From NCBI GenBank assembly GCA_018713755.1, contig DVOG01000018.1, positions 1 to 9,147 of the forward strand: DNA of 9,147 nt, read 5' to 3'. The notes beneath the pieces were generated by a model, which did no database searches, had not been told where the DNA came from, and was given only the letters and a program-made list of their open reading frames with translations. This DNA comes from Candidatus Spyradosoma merdigallinarum (GTDB taxonomy: Bacteria; Verrucomicrobiota; Verrucomicrobiia; Opitutales; UBA953). A program made the position numbers and the translations under genes. Below are positions 1 to 7,200 of this stretch, one piece after another; the first letter of the stretch is position 1, and each line of letters starts with the position of its first letter.

Positions 1-704
1 TCGTGGCGGCGTCGGCGAAAATCGGGAAAGACGTCAGCATCGGCGCCTTCTGCGTCGTCGGCGAGAACGCGGAAATCGGCGACGGCGCGGTCATCGAGGC
101 GCAGGCGACGATCGGCCGCGGCGTTTCCGTCGGCGCGGGAACGCGCATCGAGAGCGGAGTGCGCATCGGCGCCTACACGCGCATCGGCGCGCGCGTCCAC
201 ATTCTGCCCAACGCCGTGATCGGCGCGGACGGCTTCGGATTCATTCCCGTGGACGGGAAAATCGAAAAAATCCCGCAAATCGGGAACGTCGTCATCGAGG
301 ACGACGTCGAAATCGGCGCGGGAACATGCATCGACCGCGCGCGCTTTTCGTCCACACGCATCGGCAAAGGCACGAAAATCGACAATCTCGTTCAAATCGG
401 ACACAACTGCGTGATCGGAAAATACTGCTTCGTCTGCGGACAGGCGGGAATGGCCGGCTCGTCGACCGTCGGCGACTACGTCACGCTCGCCGGGCAGGCG
501 GGGCTTTCCGGACACATCAAAATCGGAGACCGGGCGACGGTCGGGGCGCAGTGCGGCGTGCTCGGCGACGTCGAGCCCGGCGCGACCGTGCTCGATTCGC
601 CCGCCATTCCCGTCGCGCTCGCGAAAAGGCTCATGGTGCTGAAAATGCGTCTGCCGGACATGTTCGCGCGCCTGAAAGCCGTCGAAAAGCAGCTGAGCCG
701 CTGA
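1..704 (+). CDS. lpxD: UDP-3-O-acylglucosamine N-acyltransferase (LpxD), 5'-truncated
   Basis: LpxD adds a 3-hydroxyacyl chain from acyl-ACP to the 2-amino group of UDP-3-O-acylglucosamine, the third step of lipid A synthesis, in the cytoplasm. About 233 residues are visible. Nearly the whole visible part is a left-handed beta-helix of hexapeptide repeats (IGKDVS, IGAFCV, IGDGAV and so on). The LpxD signature GADGFGF lies at residues 74-80 of the visible part. The motif NLVQIGHNCVIG carries the expected catalytic His at 134 (E. coli His239), and a second conserved His is at 171. A helical C-terminus (about 204-233) ends in a TGA stop. The family is usually about 340 residues, so the N-terminal uridine-binding domain (about 100 residues) is missing because the window begins inside the gene. 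The GTG at 3 is an internal Val codon, not a start. Three copies of the CGGGAAC word lie in the gene (136, 281, 319). Confidence 0.93.
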   Translation, partial: VAASAKIGKDVSIGAFCVVGENAEIGDGAVIEAQATIGRGVSVGAGTRIESGVRIGAYTRIGARVHILPNAVIGADGFGFIPVDGKIEKIPQIGNVVIEDDVEIGAGTCIDRARFSSTRIGKGTKIDNLVQIGHNCVIGKYCFVCGQAGMAGSSTVGDYVTLAGQAGLSGHIKIGDRATVGAQCGVLGDVEPGATVLDSPAIPVALAKRLMVLKMRLPDMFARLKAVEKQLSR

Positions 705-716
705 CCTGACGGCGAA

Positions 717-732
717 CGTTCCCGCGGGAACG
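717..732. repeat. perfect 16-bp palindrome made of two motif copies
   Basis: CGTTCCCGCGGGAACG reads the same on both strands. It is two copies of the recurring word CGGGAAC placed head to head with no spacer, 12 bases after the lpxD stop. As RNA it could fold into a short GC-rich stem. The nearest T-run (747-753) starts 14 bases after it, too far for a textbook intrinsic terminator, so a role in ending lpxD transcription is possible but unproven. Confidence 0.8.
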
Positions 733-733
733 A

Positions 734-770
734 CGCGCGGCGATGCTTTTTTTCTTTTCTTCGCCGCGCG
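734..770. repeat. 10-bp inverted repeat with pyrimidine-rich loop
   Basis: CGCGCGGCGA (734-743) is the exact reverse complement of TCGCCGCGCG (761-770). The 17-base loop between is almost all T and C. It lies between lpxD and the proline-rich gene, directly after the 717-732 palindrome. It is not a standard terminator, because the T-tract is in the loop rather than after the stem. It may be a termination, processing or upstream regulatory structure; nothing in the sequence decides which. Confidence 0.55.
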
Positions 771-818
771 GAGGCTTTATTTTCAGCACAGTTTTTAAAT
801 CTCCGTCTTTAAAGCACT

Positions 819-1430
819 ATGAATCCCCAAACGCCCCCTCCTCCCGCCGGATTTCCGCAGGCGCCGAAATTGAATCTGCGCGGAGCGACTCCGCCGCCCG
901 TCGCGGGCGGTTTCCCGCCGCCTCCCGCGGGCATGCCCATGCCCCCGCAGGGCATGCCGATGCCGCCTCCCGGCATGATTCCGGGCATGCCGGTTCCGCC
1001 TCCGGGCATGATGCCGGGGATGCCGACGCCTCCCGCGGGAATGCCCATGCCGCCGCAAGGCATGCCGATGCCGCCGCAGGCGGCCGTTCCTCCTTCGCCC
1101 GCTCCTGTGCCCGCGGCCGCGCATCCGCAGCCGGCGCTGAAGCCCCGCCCCGTCGCGGCGCCTCGCCCTGCGGCCGCTCCGACGCCGCACAAGCCGGCGG
1201 CGATTCCGCGTCCCGCCGCGGCGCCCGCTCCGCGCACGGTCGCGCGGCCCAATGCGGGCAAACCCGTTCCCGGCGCCGAACATGCGGCGGAAGCGGAAGC
1301 CGCGCCGGCGGAAGAATCGACGAAAGAATCGCCGATCTGCGCCGCGATTGACGTGCTCGCGCTCGCGGCAAGCGTCGCCGGGCTCGTGCTGTTCTATCTC
1401 GACTACACGAAAGCCGCAGTTCTTTTCTGA
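819..1430 (+). CDS. proline/methionine-rich protein with C-terminal membrane segment
   Basis: The function is not recognised. The 203 residues fall into three parts. Residues 1-88 are Pro/Gly/Met-rich, with GMPMPPQ-type repeats; the block PPAGMPMPPQGMPMPP occurs at 35-50 and again at 71-86. Residues 89-165 are Ala/Pro-rich with scattered Arg, Lys and His and no predicted fold. Residues 173-195 are strongly hydrophobic (from ICAAIDVL to LVLFYL) and look like one transmembrane helix close to the C-terminus, so a tail-anchored membrane protein with a disordered cytoplasmic arm is likely. There is no signal peptide. The ATG at 819 was chosen because the third-position GC bias and the Pro-rich frame begin there; it lacks a clear Shine-Dalgarno. 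It ends 39 bases before thioredoxin and may share its transcript. Overlapping long frames on both strands are composition shadows. The frame is probably real but the low complexity leaves some doubt. Confidence 0.72.
   Translation: MNPQTPPPPAGFPQAPKLNLRGATPPPVAGGFPPPPAGMPMPPQGMPMPPPGMIPGMPVPPPGMMPGMPTPPAGMPMPPQGMPMPPQAAVPPSPAPVPAAAHPQPALKPRPVAAPRPAAAPTPHKPAAIPRPAAAPAPRTVARPNAGKPVPGAEHAAEAEAAPAEESTKESPICAAIDVLALAASVAGLVLFYLDYTKAAVLF
921..1076 (+). repeat. imperfect 48-bp direct repeat pair inside the proline-rich gene
   Basis: Bases 921-968 and 1029-1076 encode the same 16 residues (PPAGMPMPPQGMPMPP) and differ at only about four positions, mostly third codon positions. The spacer (969-1028) encodes related GMIPGMPVPPPGMMPGMP units. 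This suggests internal duplication of a short GMPxPP unit, and the repeat number may vary between strains. Confidence 0.75.
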
Positions 1431-1469
1431 ACCGTTCCCGCGCAGGTCACATTTTTTCTTTTTCCGATT

Positions 1470-1781
1470 ATGTCTTCAGCAGCTGAATTGAACGAAGCCG
1501 ATTTCGCCTCGGCGATCAAAACGGACGTTCCCGTCCTCGTCGATTTCTGGGCGCCCTGGTGCGGACCCTGCCGCATGCTCGCCCCCGTGATCGATCAGGT
1601 CGCGTCGGAAATCGGCGCGGCGGCGAAAATCTTCAAGGTCAACGTCGACGATTCGCCGAATCTCGCGGCGCAGTTCGGCGTGATGAACATCCCGACGCTC
1701 ATCGTCTTCAAAAACGGCGAACCCGTCAAGAAGATGGTCGGCGTTCAAAGCAAAGACGCGATTCTCAAAGCGCTCGCCTGA
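1470..1781 (+). CDS. trxA: thioredoxin
   Basis: This is a small cytoplasmic disulfide reductant, kept reduced by thioredoxin reductase and serving ribonucleotide reductase, methionine sulfoxide reductases and peroxiredoxins. Its 103 residues are close to the usual length (E. coli 108). The active site WCGPC is at residues 30-34 within VDFWAPWCGPC. The buried Asp is at 25 and the cis-Pro is in NIPTL at 75; these are the expected functional residues. There is no signal peptide, so it is cytoplasmic. The ATG at 1470 gives a normal N-terminus, but the leader before it is a pyrimidine run (about 1452-1464) without a Shine-Dalgarno. A copy of the CGGGAAC word (1434-1440) sits in the 39-base gap upstream and another (1527-1533) is in the gene. 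A strong terminator follows 15 bases after the stop. Confidence 0.96.
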   Translation: MSSAAELNEADFASAIKTDVPVLVDFWAPWCGPCRMLAPVIDQVASEIGAAAKIFKVNVDDSPNLAAQFGVMNIPTLIVFKNGEPVKKMVGVQSKDAILKALA

Positions 1782-1795
1782 GAAAATCCGCGAAG

Positions 1796-1834
1796 AAAAA
1801 GAAGCGTTCCCCGACGGGAACGCTTCTTTTTTTT
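1796..1834 (+). terminator. intrinsic terminator of thioredoxin gene
   Basis: GAAGCGTTCCC (1801-1811) pairs perfectly with GGGAACGCTTC (1816-1826) around a CGAC tetraloop, followed by eight T (1827-1834). Five A at 1796-1800 could extend the stem by pairing with the T-run and would give partial activity on the - strand too. The stem contains the recurring GGGAACG word as an inverted pair. Confidence 0.92.
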
Positions 1835-1869
1835 CCCGCCGCGAGAGCGCGACGGAGAGAGCGAAGAAA

Positions 1870-1916
1870 GAAAAAGACCGTTCCCGCGCATTTTCTTGCG
1901 GGAACGGTTCTTTTTT
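1870..1916. terminator. bidirectional terminator between convergent trxA and rplT
   Basis: ACCGTTCCCGC (1877-1887) pairs perfectly with GCGGGAACGGT (1898-1908) over a 10-base loop. On the + strand T-rich sequence follows (TTC then six T, 1911-1916). On the - strand the stem is followed by CTTTTTCTTTC. It lies about 30 bases after the rplT stop, so its main job is probably ending rplT, with backup for trxA. Both stem arms are full copies of the recurring CGGGAAC word. Confidence 0.88.
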
Positions 1917-1938
1917 GCGTCGAAACCGACGGGAATGT

Positions 1939-2295
1939 TTACGCGAGAGCCGCTTTCGCCTTTTCGACGATCGCGTTGAACGCGGAAGCGTCGTTGACGG
2001 CGAGCTCGCTGAGATTCTTGCGGTCGATGACGATCTGGGCTTTCTTCAGACCCGCGACGAGGCGGCTGTAGGTGATGCCGAGCGGACGGCAAGCCGCGTT
2101 GATGCGGACGATCCAAAGCTGGCGGAATTCGGCTTTGCGTTTGCGCCGGTGCGCGTAGGCGTAGCGATCCGCGCGATTGACGGCGTCTTCCGCGTGGCGG
2201 AAGCAGCGGGATTTCAGCCCGAAATAGCCTTTGGCCTGTTTGAGAACGCGTTTGCGGCGCGCTCGGGTTGCGGGTGCATTGGTGACTCTTGACAT
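1939..2295 (-). CDS. rplT: 50S ribosomal protein L20
   Basis: L20 binds 23S rRNA early in large-subunit assembly and in many bacteria represses its own operon. The 118 residues match the usual length. Family hallmarks are visible: a basic N-terminal extension (RARRKRVLKQAKGYFGLKS), the segment YAYAHRRKRKAEFRQLWIVRINAA and LGITYSRLVAGLKKA. The ATG at 2295 has a good Shine-Dalgarno (AAGGAA, 2303-2308) 7 bases before it. It lies 96 bases after rpmI in the same direction, with a hairpin in the gap. The 3' end faces trxA, separated by two terminators. Confidence 0.98.
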   Translation of the reverse strand: MSRVTNAPATRARRKRVLKQAKGYFGLKSRCFRHAEDAVNRADRYAYAHRRKRKAEFRQLWIVRINAACRPLGITYSRLVAGLKKAQIVIDRKNLSELAVNDASAFNAIVEKAKAALA

Positions 2296-2321
2296 GTTGC
2301 TTTTCCTTCTTGTTTAAGACC

Positions 2322-2347
2322 GCCGGGCCGTCAGATTTTCGCCCGGC
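2322..2347 (-). promoter_or_regulatory. hairpin in the rpmI-rplT gap, possible L20 control site
   Basis: GCCGGGC and GCCCGGC (2322-2328 and 2341-2347) form a perfect 7-bp stem with a 12-base loop. In the - strand mRNA it ends 13 bases before the rplT Shine-Dalgarno. No T-run follows, so it is not a terminator. L20 is known in other bacteria to bind leader RNA structures of its own operon; that this hairpin does so is inference. Confidence 0.45.
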
Positions 2348-2391
2348 AAGTGCAGTTGTTCTTGCGGTTCGCGCGATTCCTTTCCGCGTTT

Positions 2392-2583
2392 TCAGGCGAA
2401 CGGCATGGCGGACTTGAACGTCGCCTCGAAGCCTTCGTCCACGCGCTTGTCGTTCCCGCGGCGACGGCGAGCTTTGTTGCTCTTGTTGCGGAGGAGGTGG
2501 CGCGTGTTCGGAGAGCGGCGCATCAGTTTGCCCGTGCCGGTCTTCTTGAACCGTTTTGCGATGGATTTCTTAGTTTTTTGCAT
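2392..2583 (-). CDS. rpmI: 50S ribosomal protein L35
   Basis: This is a small basic large-subunit protein of 63 residues (typical 64-66). The conserved run AKRFKKTGTGKLMRR and the following RHLLRNKSNKARRRR identify it. The N-terminus MQKTKKSI replaces the more common MPKMKTHKG form, and the C-terminus (DKRVDEGFEATFKSAMPFA) is longer and more acidic than in E. coli. The ATG at 2583 is preceded by CCATTCTTTCTT with no Shine-Dalgarno. The promoter candidate just upstream would give a leader of only about 6-9 bases. It is paired with rplT as usual, but infC, normally directly upstream, is replaced by the 3' end of an efflux operon. A copy of the CGGGAAC word lies inside (2452-2458). Confidence 0.95.
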   Translation of the reverse strand: MQKTKKSIAKRFKKTGTGKLMRRSPNTRHLLRNKSNKARRRRGNDKRVDEGFEATFKSAMPFA

Positions 2584-2597
2584 AAGAAAGAATGGAA

Positions 2598-2626
2598 ATT
2601 AAACCGTTTCGAAACGTCTCTGTAAA
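2598..2626 (-). promoter_or_regulatory. sigma70-type promoter candidate for rpmI-rplT, with a palindrome in the spacer
   Basis: Read on the - strand, TTTACA (2626-2621, 5 of 6 to TTGACA) and TTTAAT (2603-2598, 5 of 6 to TATAAT) are separated by exactly 17 bases. The spacer contains the perfect 12-bp palindrome CGTTTCGAAACG (2605-2616), a possible operator. It sits immediately after the U-tract of the upstream efflux operon terminator. Predicted initiation near 2589-2592 would leave a leader of about 6-9 bases before the rpmI ATG. No transcript data support it. Confidence 0.6.
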
Positions 2627-2630
2627 GCAG

Positions 2631-2682
2631 AAAAAAGAGCGCTCCCGCGCCGGGAATTTTCCCTGACGGCGGGAACGCCGCT
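2631..2682 (-). terminator. probable terminator of the efflux operon
   Basis: On the - strand, downstream of the outer-membrane factor stop, AGCG/CGCT (2679-2682 with 2638-2641) and CCCGC/GCGGG (2669-2673 with 2644-2648) form an interrupted stem. It encloses an inner GGGAA/TTCCC pair and is followed by six T (2636-2631). The stem is imperfect, so efficiency is uncertain. It separates the pump operon from the rpmI promoter candidate. It includes one CGGGAAC copy (2670-2676). Confidence 0.6.
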
Positions 2683-2708
2683 TTTCCCTGTTTCGCCGGA
2701 ACGCGCGC

Positions 2709-4178
2709 TCAGGATTTCTTCTCCTGCGCGGCGGAAGGCGTCTGCTGCTCCTCGGCGGGAACGGTCGTTTCCGACCAGCCGCCGCCGAGCGCCTTGTAAA
2801 GCGAAATCATGGAAGAGATTTTCGCGAAGCGCGTCTGCACGATGGTCTGCTGCGAAGAGAACCAGTCATTCTGCGCGAGCAGCACGTCCAGGTAGACGCC
2901 GACGCCGCCCTTGAAATTTTCCGACGTGAGTTCGTAGCGGCGGCGCTGGGCGCGTTCCGCGAGCACGTCCGCTTCGAGGCGGCGCGAAATCGATTCCTGC
3001 ACGACGAGCTGATCGGCGACCTCGCGGAACGCCGTCTGAATCGCCTTTTCGTAATTGGCGATTTCGATTTCCTTCTGCAGTTCGGCGACGTCGAGCTGCG
3101 CTTCGAGGCGGCCGTTGAAGTAATCGAAAATCGGCACGCGGACGGACGGGACAAAGCTCCACGTGCGCGCCGATCCCGTGAACAGGTCGTCGAGCTCCGT
3201 CGACGCCAGCCCGGCGGAACCGGTCAGGGAAATCGTCGGGAAGAACGCCGCGCGGGCGGCGCCGATGTTGGCGTTCGCGGCGCGCAGGGCGCGTTCCGCG
3301 GCGAGCACGTCGGGCCGAAGCACGAGCGCCTTGGACGGGATTCCCGCCGCGATCGGCTTGAGCAAGTTCGACTCCGAAAGCGGGAGCGCGGGAGCGTCGA
3401 TTTGCGGGAGCGCGGTTTCGCCGACGAGCAGCGCGAGCGCGTTGACGGCTTGATCCCGCGCCTCGCGGAGCTGCGCCGTCGACGAAAACACGGTCTGATA
3501 CTGCGCTTCCGCCGAAGTGTAATCCAGTTCCGTCGAAGTGCCCACATCGTAGCGCTCTTTGACCATGTCGCGGTATTTTTTCACCGTCTCGAGAGAATTT
3601 TCGGCGATGGCGAGCCGTTCCTCCGCGAGTTCGAGCGTGTAATACTGCATCGCGATTTCCGCGACGAGCGCGAGGCGGACGGCGCGTTCGTTTTCCGCGG
3701 CCTGCAGCCACTGTTCGAGCGCCTGGTCCGTGAGCGAGCGGACGCGGCCCCAAAGGTCGACCTCGTAGGCGGCGTCGACGCCGAGGCTGAACGCATTCGT
3801 CGTCATCGCGCGCCCCGTCTGCGAAAGATATTTGTTGGTGCGGGAACGCGAGAACGAGCCGTCCCCGTAGACGTCCGGGAGCAGCTCCGCCCACTGAATG
3901 TCGTATTGCGCGCGGACTTGCTCCACGGTCAGAATCGCGACGCGCAGGTCGCGATTCTTTTCGAGCCCGGAACGAATCAGGGCCTTCAGGCGTTCGTCCG
4001 CGAAAAACTCCGTCCAGCCGAGCCGCGTGACGGCGGTTTCGTCCGCCTCCGTCGCGGCGATGCCGGCGTAAGTCTCCGTCACGAGATTCTGCACGTCGGG
4101 GCGCTCGTATTCCGGCGCCATCGTCGTGCAGCCGACGGCTGCCGCGAGAAACGGAAGAATGGAAAGATATTTCATCAT
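2709..4178 (-). CDS. RND efflux outer-membrane factor lipoprotein (OprM/NodT family)
   Basis: This is the outer-membrane channel of the tripartite pump, a trimeric beta-barrel with a long periplasmic alpha-tunnel through which substrates leave the cell. It has 489 residues, normal for the family. The lipoprotein signal ends in AAAVGC with Cys17, followed by the typical TTMAPEYERP. Two OEP repeats cover about 60-260 and 270-470. Hallmarks are YEVDLWGRVR in the first repeat, LRPDVLAAERALRAANANIG and FFPTISLTGSAG in the second, and LYKALGGGW near the end, then a hydrophilic Glu/Gln/Lys tail. ATG at 4178 (ATGATG) has a clear AAGGAAA Shine-Dalgarno (4183-4189). It is the last gene of the operon, 22 bases after the RND transporter, which fits one transcript. 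The family is certain; the substrate cannot be told. Confidence 0.96.
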   Translation of the reverse strand: MMKYLSILPFLAAAVGCTTMAPEYERPDVQNLVTETYAGIAATEADETAVTRLGWTEFFADERLKALIRSGLEKNRDLRVAILTVEQVRAQYDIQWAELLPDVYGDGSFSRSRTNKYLSQTGRAMTTNAFSLGVDAAYEVDLWGRVRSLTDQALEQWLQAAENERAVRLALVAEIAMQYYTLELAEERLAIAENSLETVKKYRDMVKERYDVGTSTELDYTSAEAQYQTVFSSTAQLREARDQAVNALALLVGETALPQIDAPALPLSESNLLKPIAAGIPSKALVLRPDVLAAERALRAANANIGAARAAFFPTISLTGSAGLASTELDDLFTGSARTWSFVPSVRVPIFDYFNGRLEAQLDVAELQKEIEIANYEKAIQTAFREVADQLVVQESISRRLEADVLAERAQRRRYELTSENFKGGVGVYLDVLLAQNDWFSSQQTIVQTRFAKISSMISLYKALGGGWSETTVPAEEQQTPSAAQEKKS

Positions 4179-4200
4179 GTGATTTCCTTTTCTCTTGAAT

Positions 4201-7200
4201 TTAGTGCGCGACGACGGCGTTCGGCTTGCGGTCCGCGACGCGGAAGACTTTGCGCACGATGACGTAGAAGCACGGGATCAGGAAGACGCCGAGAATCGTC
4301 GCCGCGAGCATGCCGCCGATGACGCCGACGCCGATCGAATTCTGCGCGGCGGACGACGCTCCCGAGGCGCGCGCGAGCGGCACGACGCCGAGGATGAACG
4401 CGAACGACGTCATCAGAATCGGGCGAAGCCGCATCTGCACGGCCTGCAGCGTCGCTTCGTAAAGCCCGCGTCCCTGTTCCTGCAGGTCTTTCGCGAACTC
4501 GATGATCAGAATCGCGTTCTTGGTGGAAAGACCGATGATGACGAGGAAGCCCACCTTGAAGTAGACGTCGTTGTAGAGGCCGGCGAGCGTCGTCGCGCAC
4601 ACGCTCCCGAAGACGCCCACGGGAACGATGAGGATGACGGCGAAGGGAATCGACCAGCTTTCATACAGGGCCGCGAGGCAGAGGAAGACGATGATCAGCG
4701 ACAGCGCGTAGAGCGAAAGCTCCTGGTTGCCCGCCGTGCGTTCTTCGAGCGACTGCCCCGTCCATTCGCCGCCGACGCCGGTGATGCCGATCGAGGGCAA
4801 ATAGTCCATGACGAGGCTTTCGAATTCCTGCATCGCCTCGCCGGAAGAGCGGCCGGGCTTCGGCTGTCCGACGATATTGAGCGACGGGAACCCGTTGTAG
4901 CGCGTCAGCGCCGGCGAACCCTCCGTCCACTCGAACGTCACGAGCTCGGACAGCGGGACCATTGCGCCGCTCGTCGTGTTCACGTACATGTTCCCGATGG
5001 CTTCGGGCGAAGAGCGGTCTTCGGCGTCAAGCTGAACGATCACGCGCTGCACGCGGGAACCCTGAACGAAGTTGTTCACGTAGGACGACGCGAGCGCGAC
5101 TTCGAGCACGTTATGCAGCGCGCCGATGTTGACACCGTAGGCCATCGCCTTTTCTCGGTCGACTTCGAGCTTCAGCATGGGCCCGTCGTTCAATCCCTGC
5201 AGACGCACTTGCGTCATCGAGGATTCCGGCGCGTTCGCCTTCGCCAGCACTTTGTTCATCGCATCCACGAGAGCCTCGTGCCCGATCCCGCCGCGGTCCT
5301 GCATCTGGTATTCGAAACCCGTGGCGTTCCCGAGTTCGGCGATCGGCGGAAGATTCATGGAAATGACCATGCCGTCGGGATTGTTGCGGAAGTGCTGAAT
5401 GATGCGCCCGGCGATCGCTTCGGCGGACTGATCCGGCCGCGTGCGCTCGCTCCAGTCCGCCAGGCGGATGAACGCCAGTCCGACGTTCTGCCCGCTGCCG
5501 TTGAACGAGAAGCCCTGGACCGTCATCGTCGAATCGACTTCCGGCAGAGAAAGCGCGTATTCCTCGTATTCCTTGATCAGTTCGATCGTGCGCTCCTGCG
5601 AGGCCGTCGGCGGGAGCTCGAACAACGCGACGATGTTGCCCTGGTCTTCGTCGGGAAGGAACGCCGTGGGCAGCCGGAGATAGATCCAGGCGAAGCCGGC
5701 GAAAACGGCGGCGAAACCGACGAGCCCGATCGCGGAACGGCGAATCAGCCGCGCGACGATGCTCTTGTAGCTGCGCGTCATCTTCTCGAATCCGCGGTTG
5801 AACATTCCGGCGAGCCCGCGCTTCTTTCCGCTCGGATTATGCTTGAGCATCGACGCGCACAGCGCCGGCGTCAGCGTCAGCGCCAAGAAAAGCGAGAACG
5901 CCATGGAAGCGATCAGCGTCAGCGAAAACTGCCGATAAATGACGCCGACGGAACCGGAGAAAAACGCCATCGGGATGAACACGGCCGTCAGCACCAGCGT
6001 GATGCCGACGAGAGCGCCGGAAATCTGCCCCATCGCCTTGCGCGTCGCGTCGCGCGGCGAAAGCCCCTCCTCCGTCATGATGCGCTCGACGTTTTCGATG
6101 ACGACGATCGCGTCGTCGACGAGAATCCCGATCGCGAGCACCATCCCGAACATCGTCAGAACGTTGATCGAGAAGCCCATCACGTAGAGCGCGGCGCAAG
6201 TGCCGAGCAGCGCGATCGGGACGACGATCGTCGGGATGAACGTCGCCCGCAGATTCTGCAGAAACACGAGCATGACGATGAAGACGAGCACGATCGCCTC
6301 CACCAGCGTCTTGATCACTTCGTGAATCGAAACGCGGACGAACAGCGTCGAGTCGTACGGAAAGTCATACGTCAGGCCTTCCGGGAAATACTGCGAAAGC
6401 TCCTGCATCTTCGCCTTGACGAGCGAGGCGACGTTCAGCGCGTTCGCGCCCGATGCGAGCTTGATGCCCAAACCGGCAGTCGGGAGCCCGTTGTAGCGCG
6501 CCTCGAAGGCGTAGGATTCGCCGCCGACCTCGACGCGCGCCACGTCCTTGAGGTAGACGCGCGCGCCGTCCTCGGAAGCGCGCAGGAGAATGTTCTCGAA
6601 TTCCGTCGGCGTTTCAAGCGAACCCGGTCCCTGAATCGTCACGCTGATTTGGGAGCCCGGAAGCGCGGGAGCGCCGTTGATTTCCCCCGCGGGAACCTGA
6701 ATGTTCTGCTCCTGCAGGGCGGAAACGACGTCCGCCGCCGTCATCCCGTAGGAATTGAGCTTGTCCGCATCGAGCCAAATACGCATCGCGTTTTCCGAAC
6801 CGAAGAACTCCACCTGACCGACGCCGTTGATGCGCTGAATCTGGTCGAGAATGTTCGACGCGACGTAGTTCCCGATTTCGTCCTTCGTCATCGAGCCGTC
6901 GCGGGAATACACGCCGACGACGAGCGCCATGTTGCGCGCCGCCTTCTGCACGGTGACGCCCGTCTGCTGGACGGACGCGGGGAGCATCGGCGTCGCGAGC
7001 GAAACCTTGTTCTGCACCTGAACCTGCGCCGTGTCGTCGTTCGTTCCCGCGTTGAAGTAGACGGTGATTTCGGAATTTCCCGTCGAGTCGGAGGACGACG
7101 TCATGTAAAGCAGGTTGTCGATCCCGTTGAGCTGCTGCTCGATGATCGACGTCACGGTCTTTTGCGTCGTTTCCGCGGACGCGCCGGAATACGTCGCCGA

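Noticed and set aside
734..770. Intrinsic terminator for lpxD
   Set aside because: The T-run is in the loop, and the bases after the stem (GAGGCTTTAT) do not form a U-tract.
785..818. Promoter directly before the proline-rich gene (TTTAAA at 808-813 or TTAAAT at 795-800)
   Set aside because: No acceptable -35 box lies 16-18 bases upstream of either; it is too weak to annotate.
743..1371. Several alternative open frames on both strands over the proline-rich gene
   Set aside because: They give Arg/Ala/Gly/Ser-rich low-complexity translations. Only the 819 frame has a coherent layout, with repeats followed by a membrane segment and a stop before trxA.
1915..2292. + strand frame opposite rplT
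   Set aside because: It covers the exact span of a textbook L20 gene on the other strand and has no family features of its own.
3402..4262. + strand frame opposite the outer-membrane factor
   Set aside because: It is antisense to a clear OprM-family gene, has Arg-rich composition, and matches no recognisable family.
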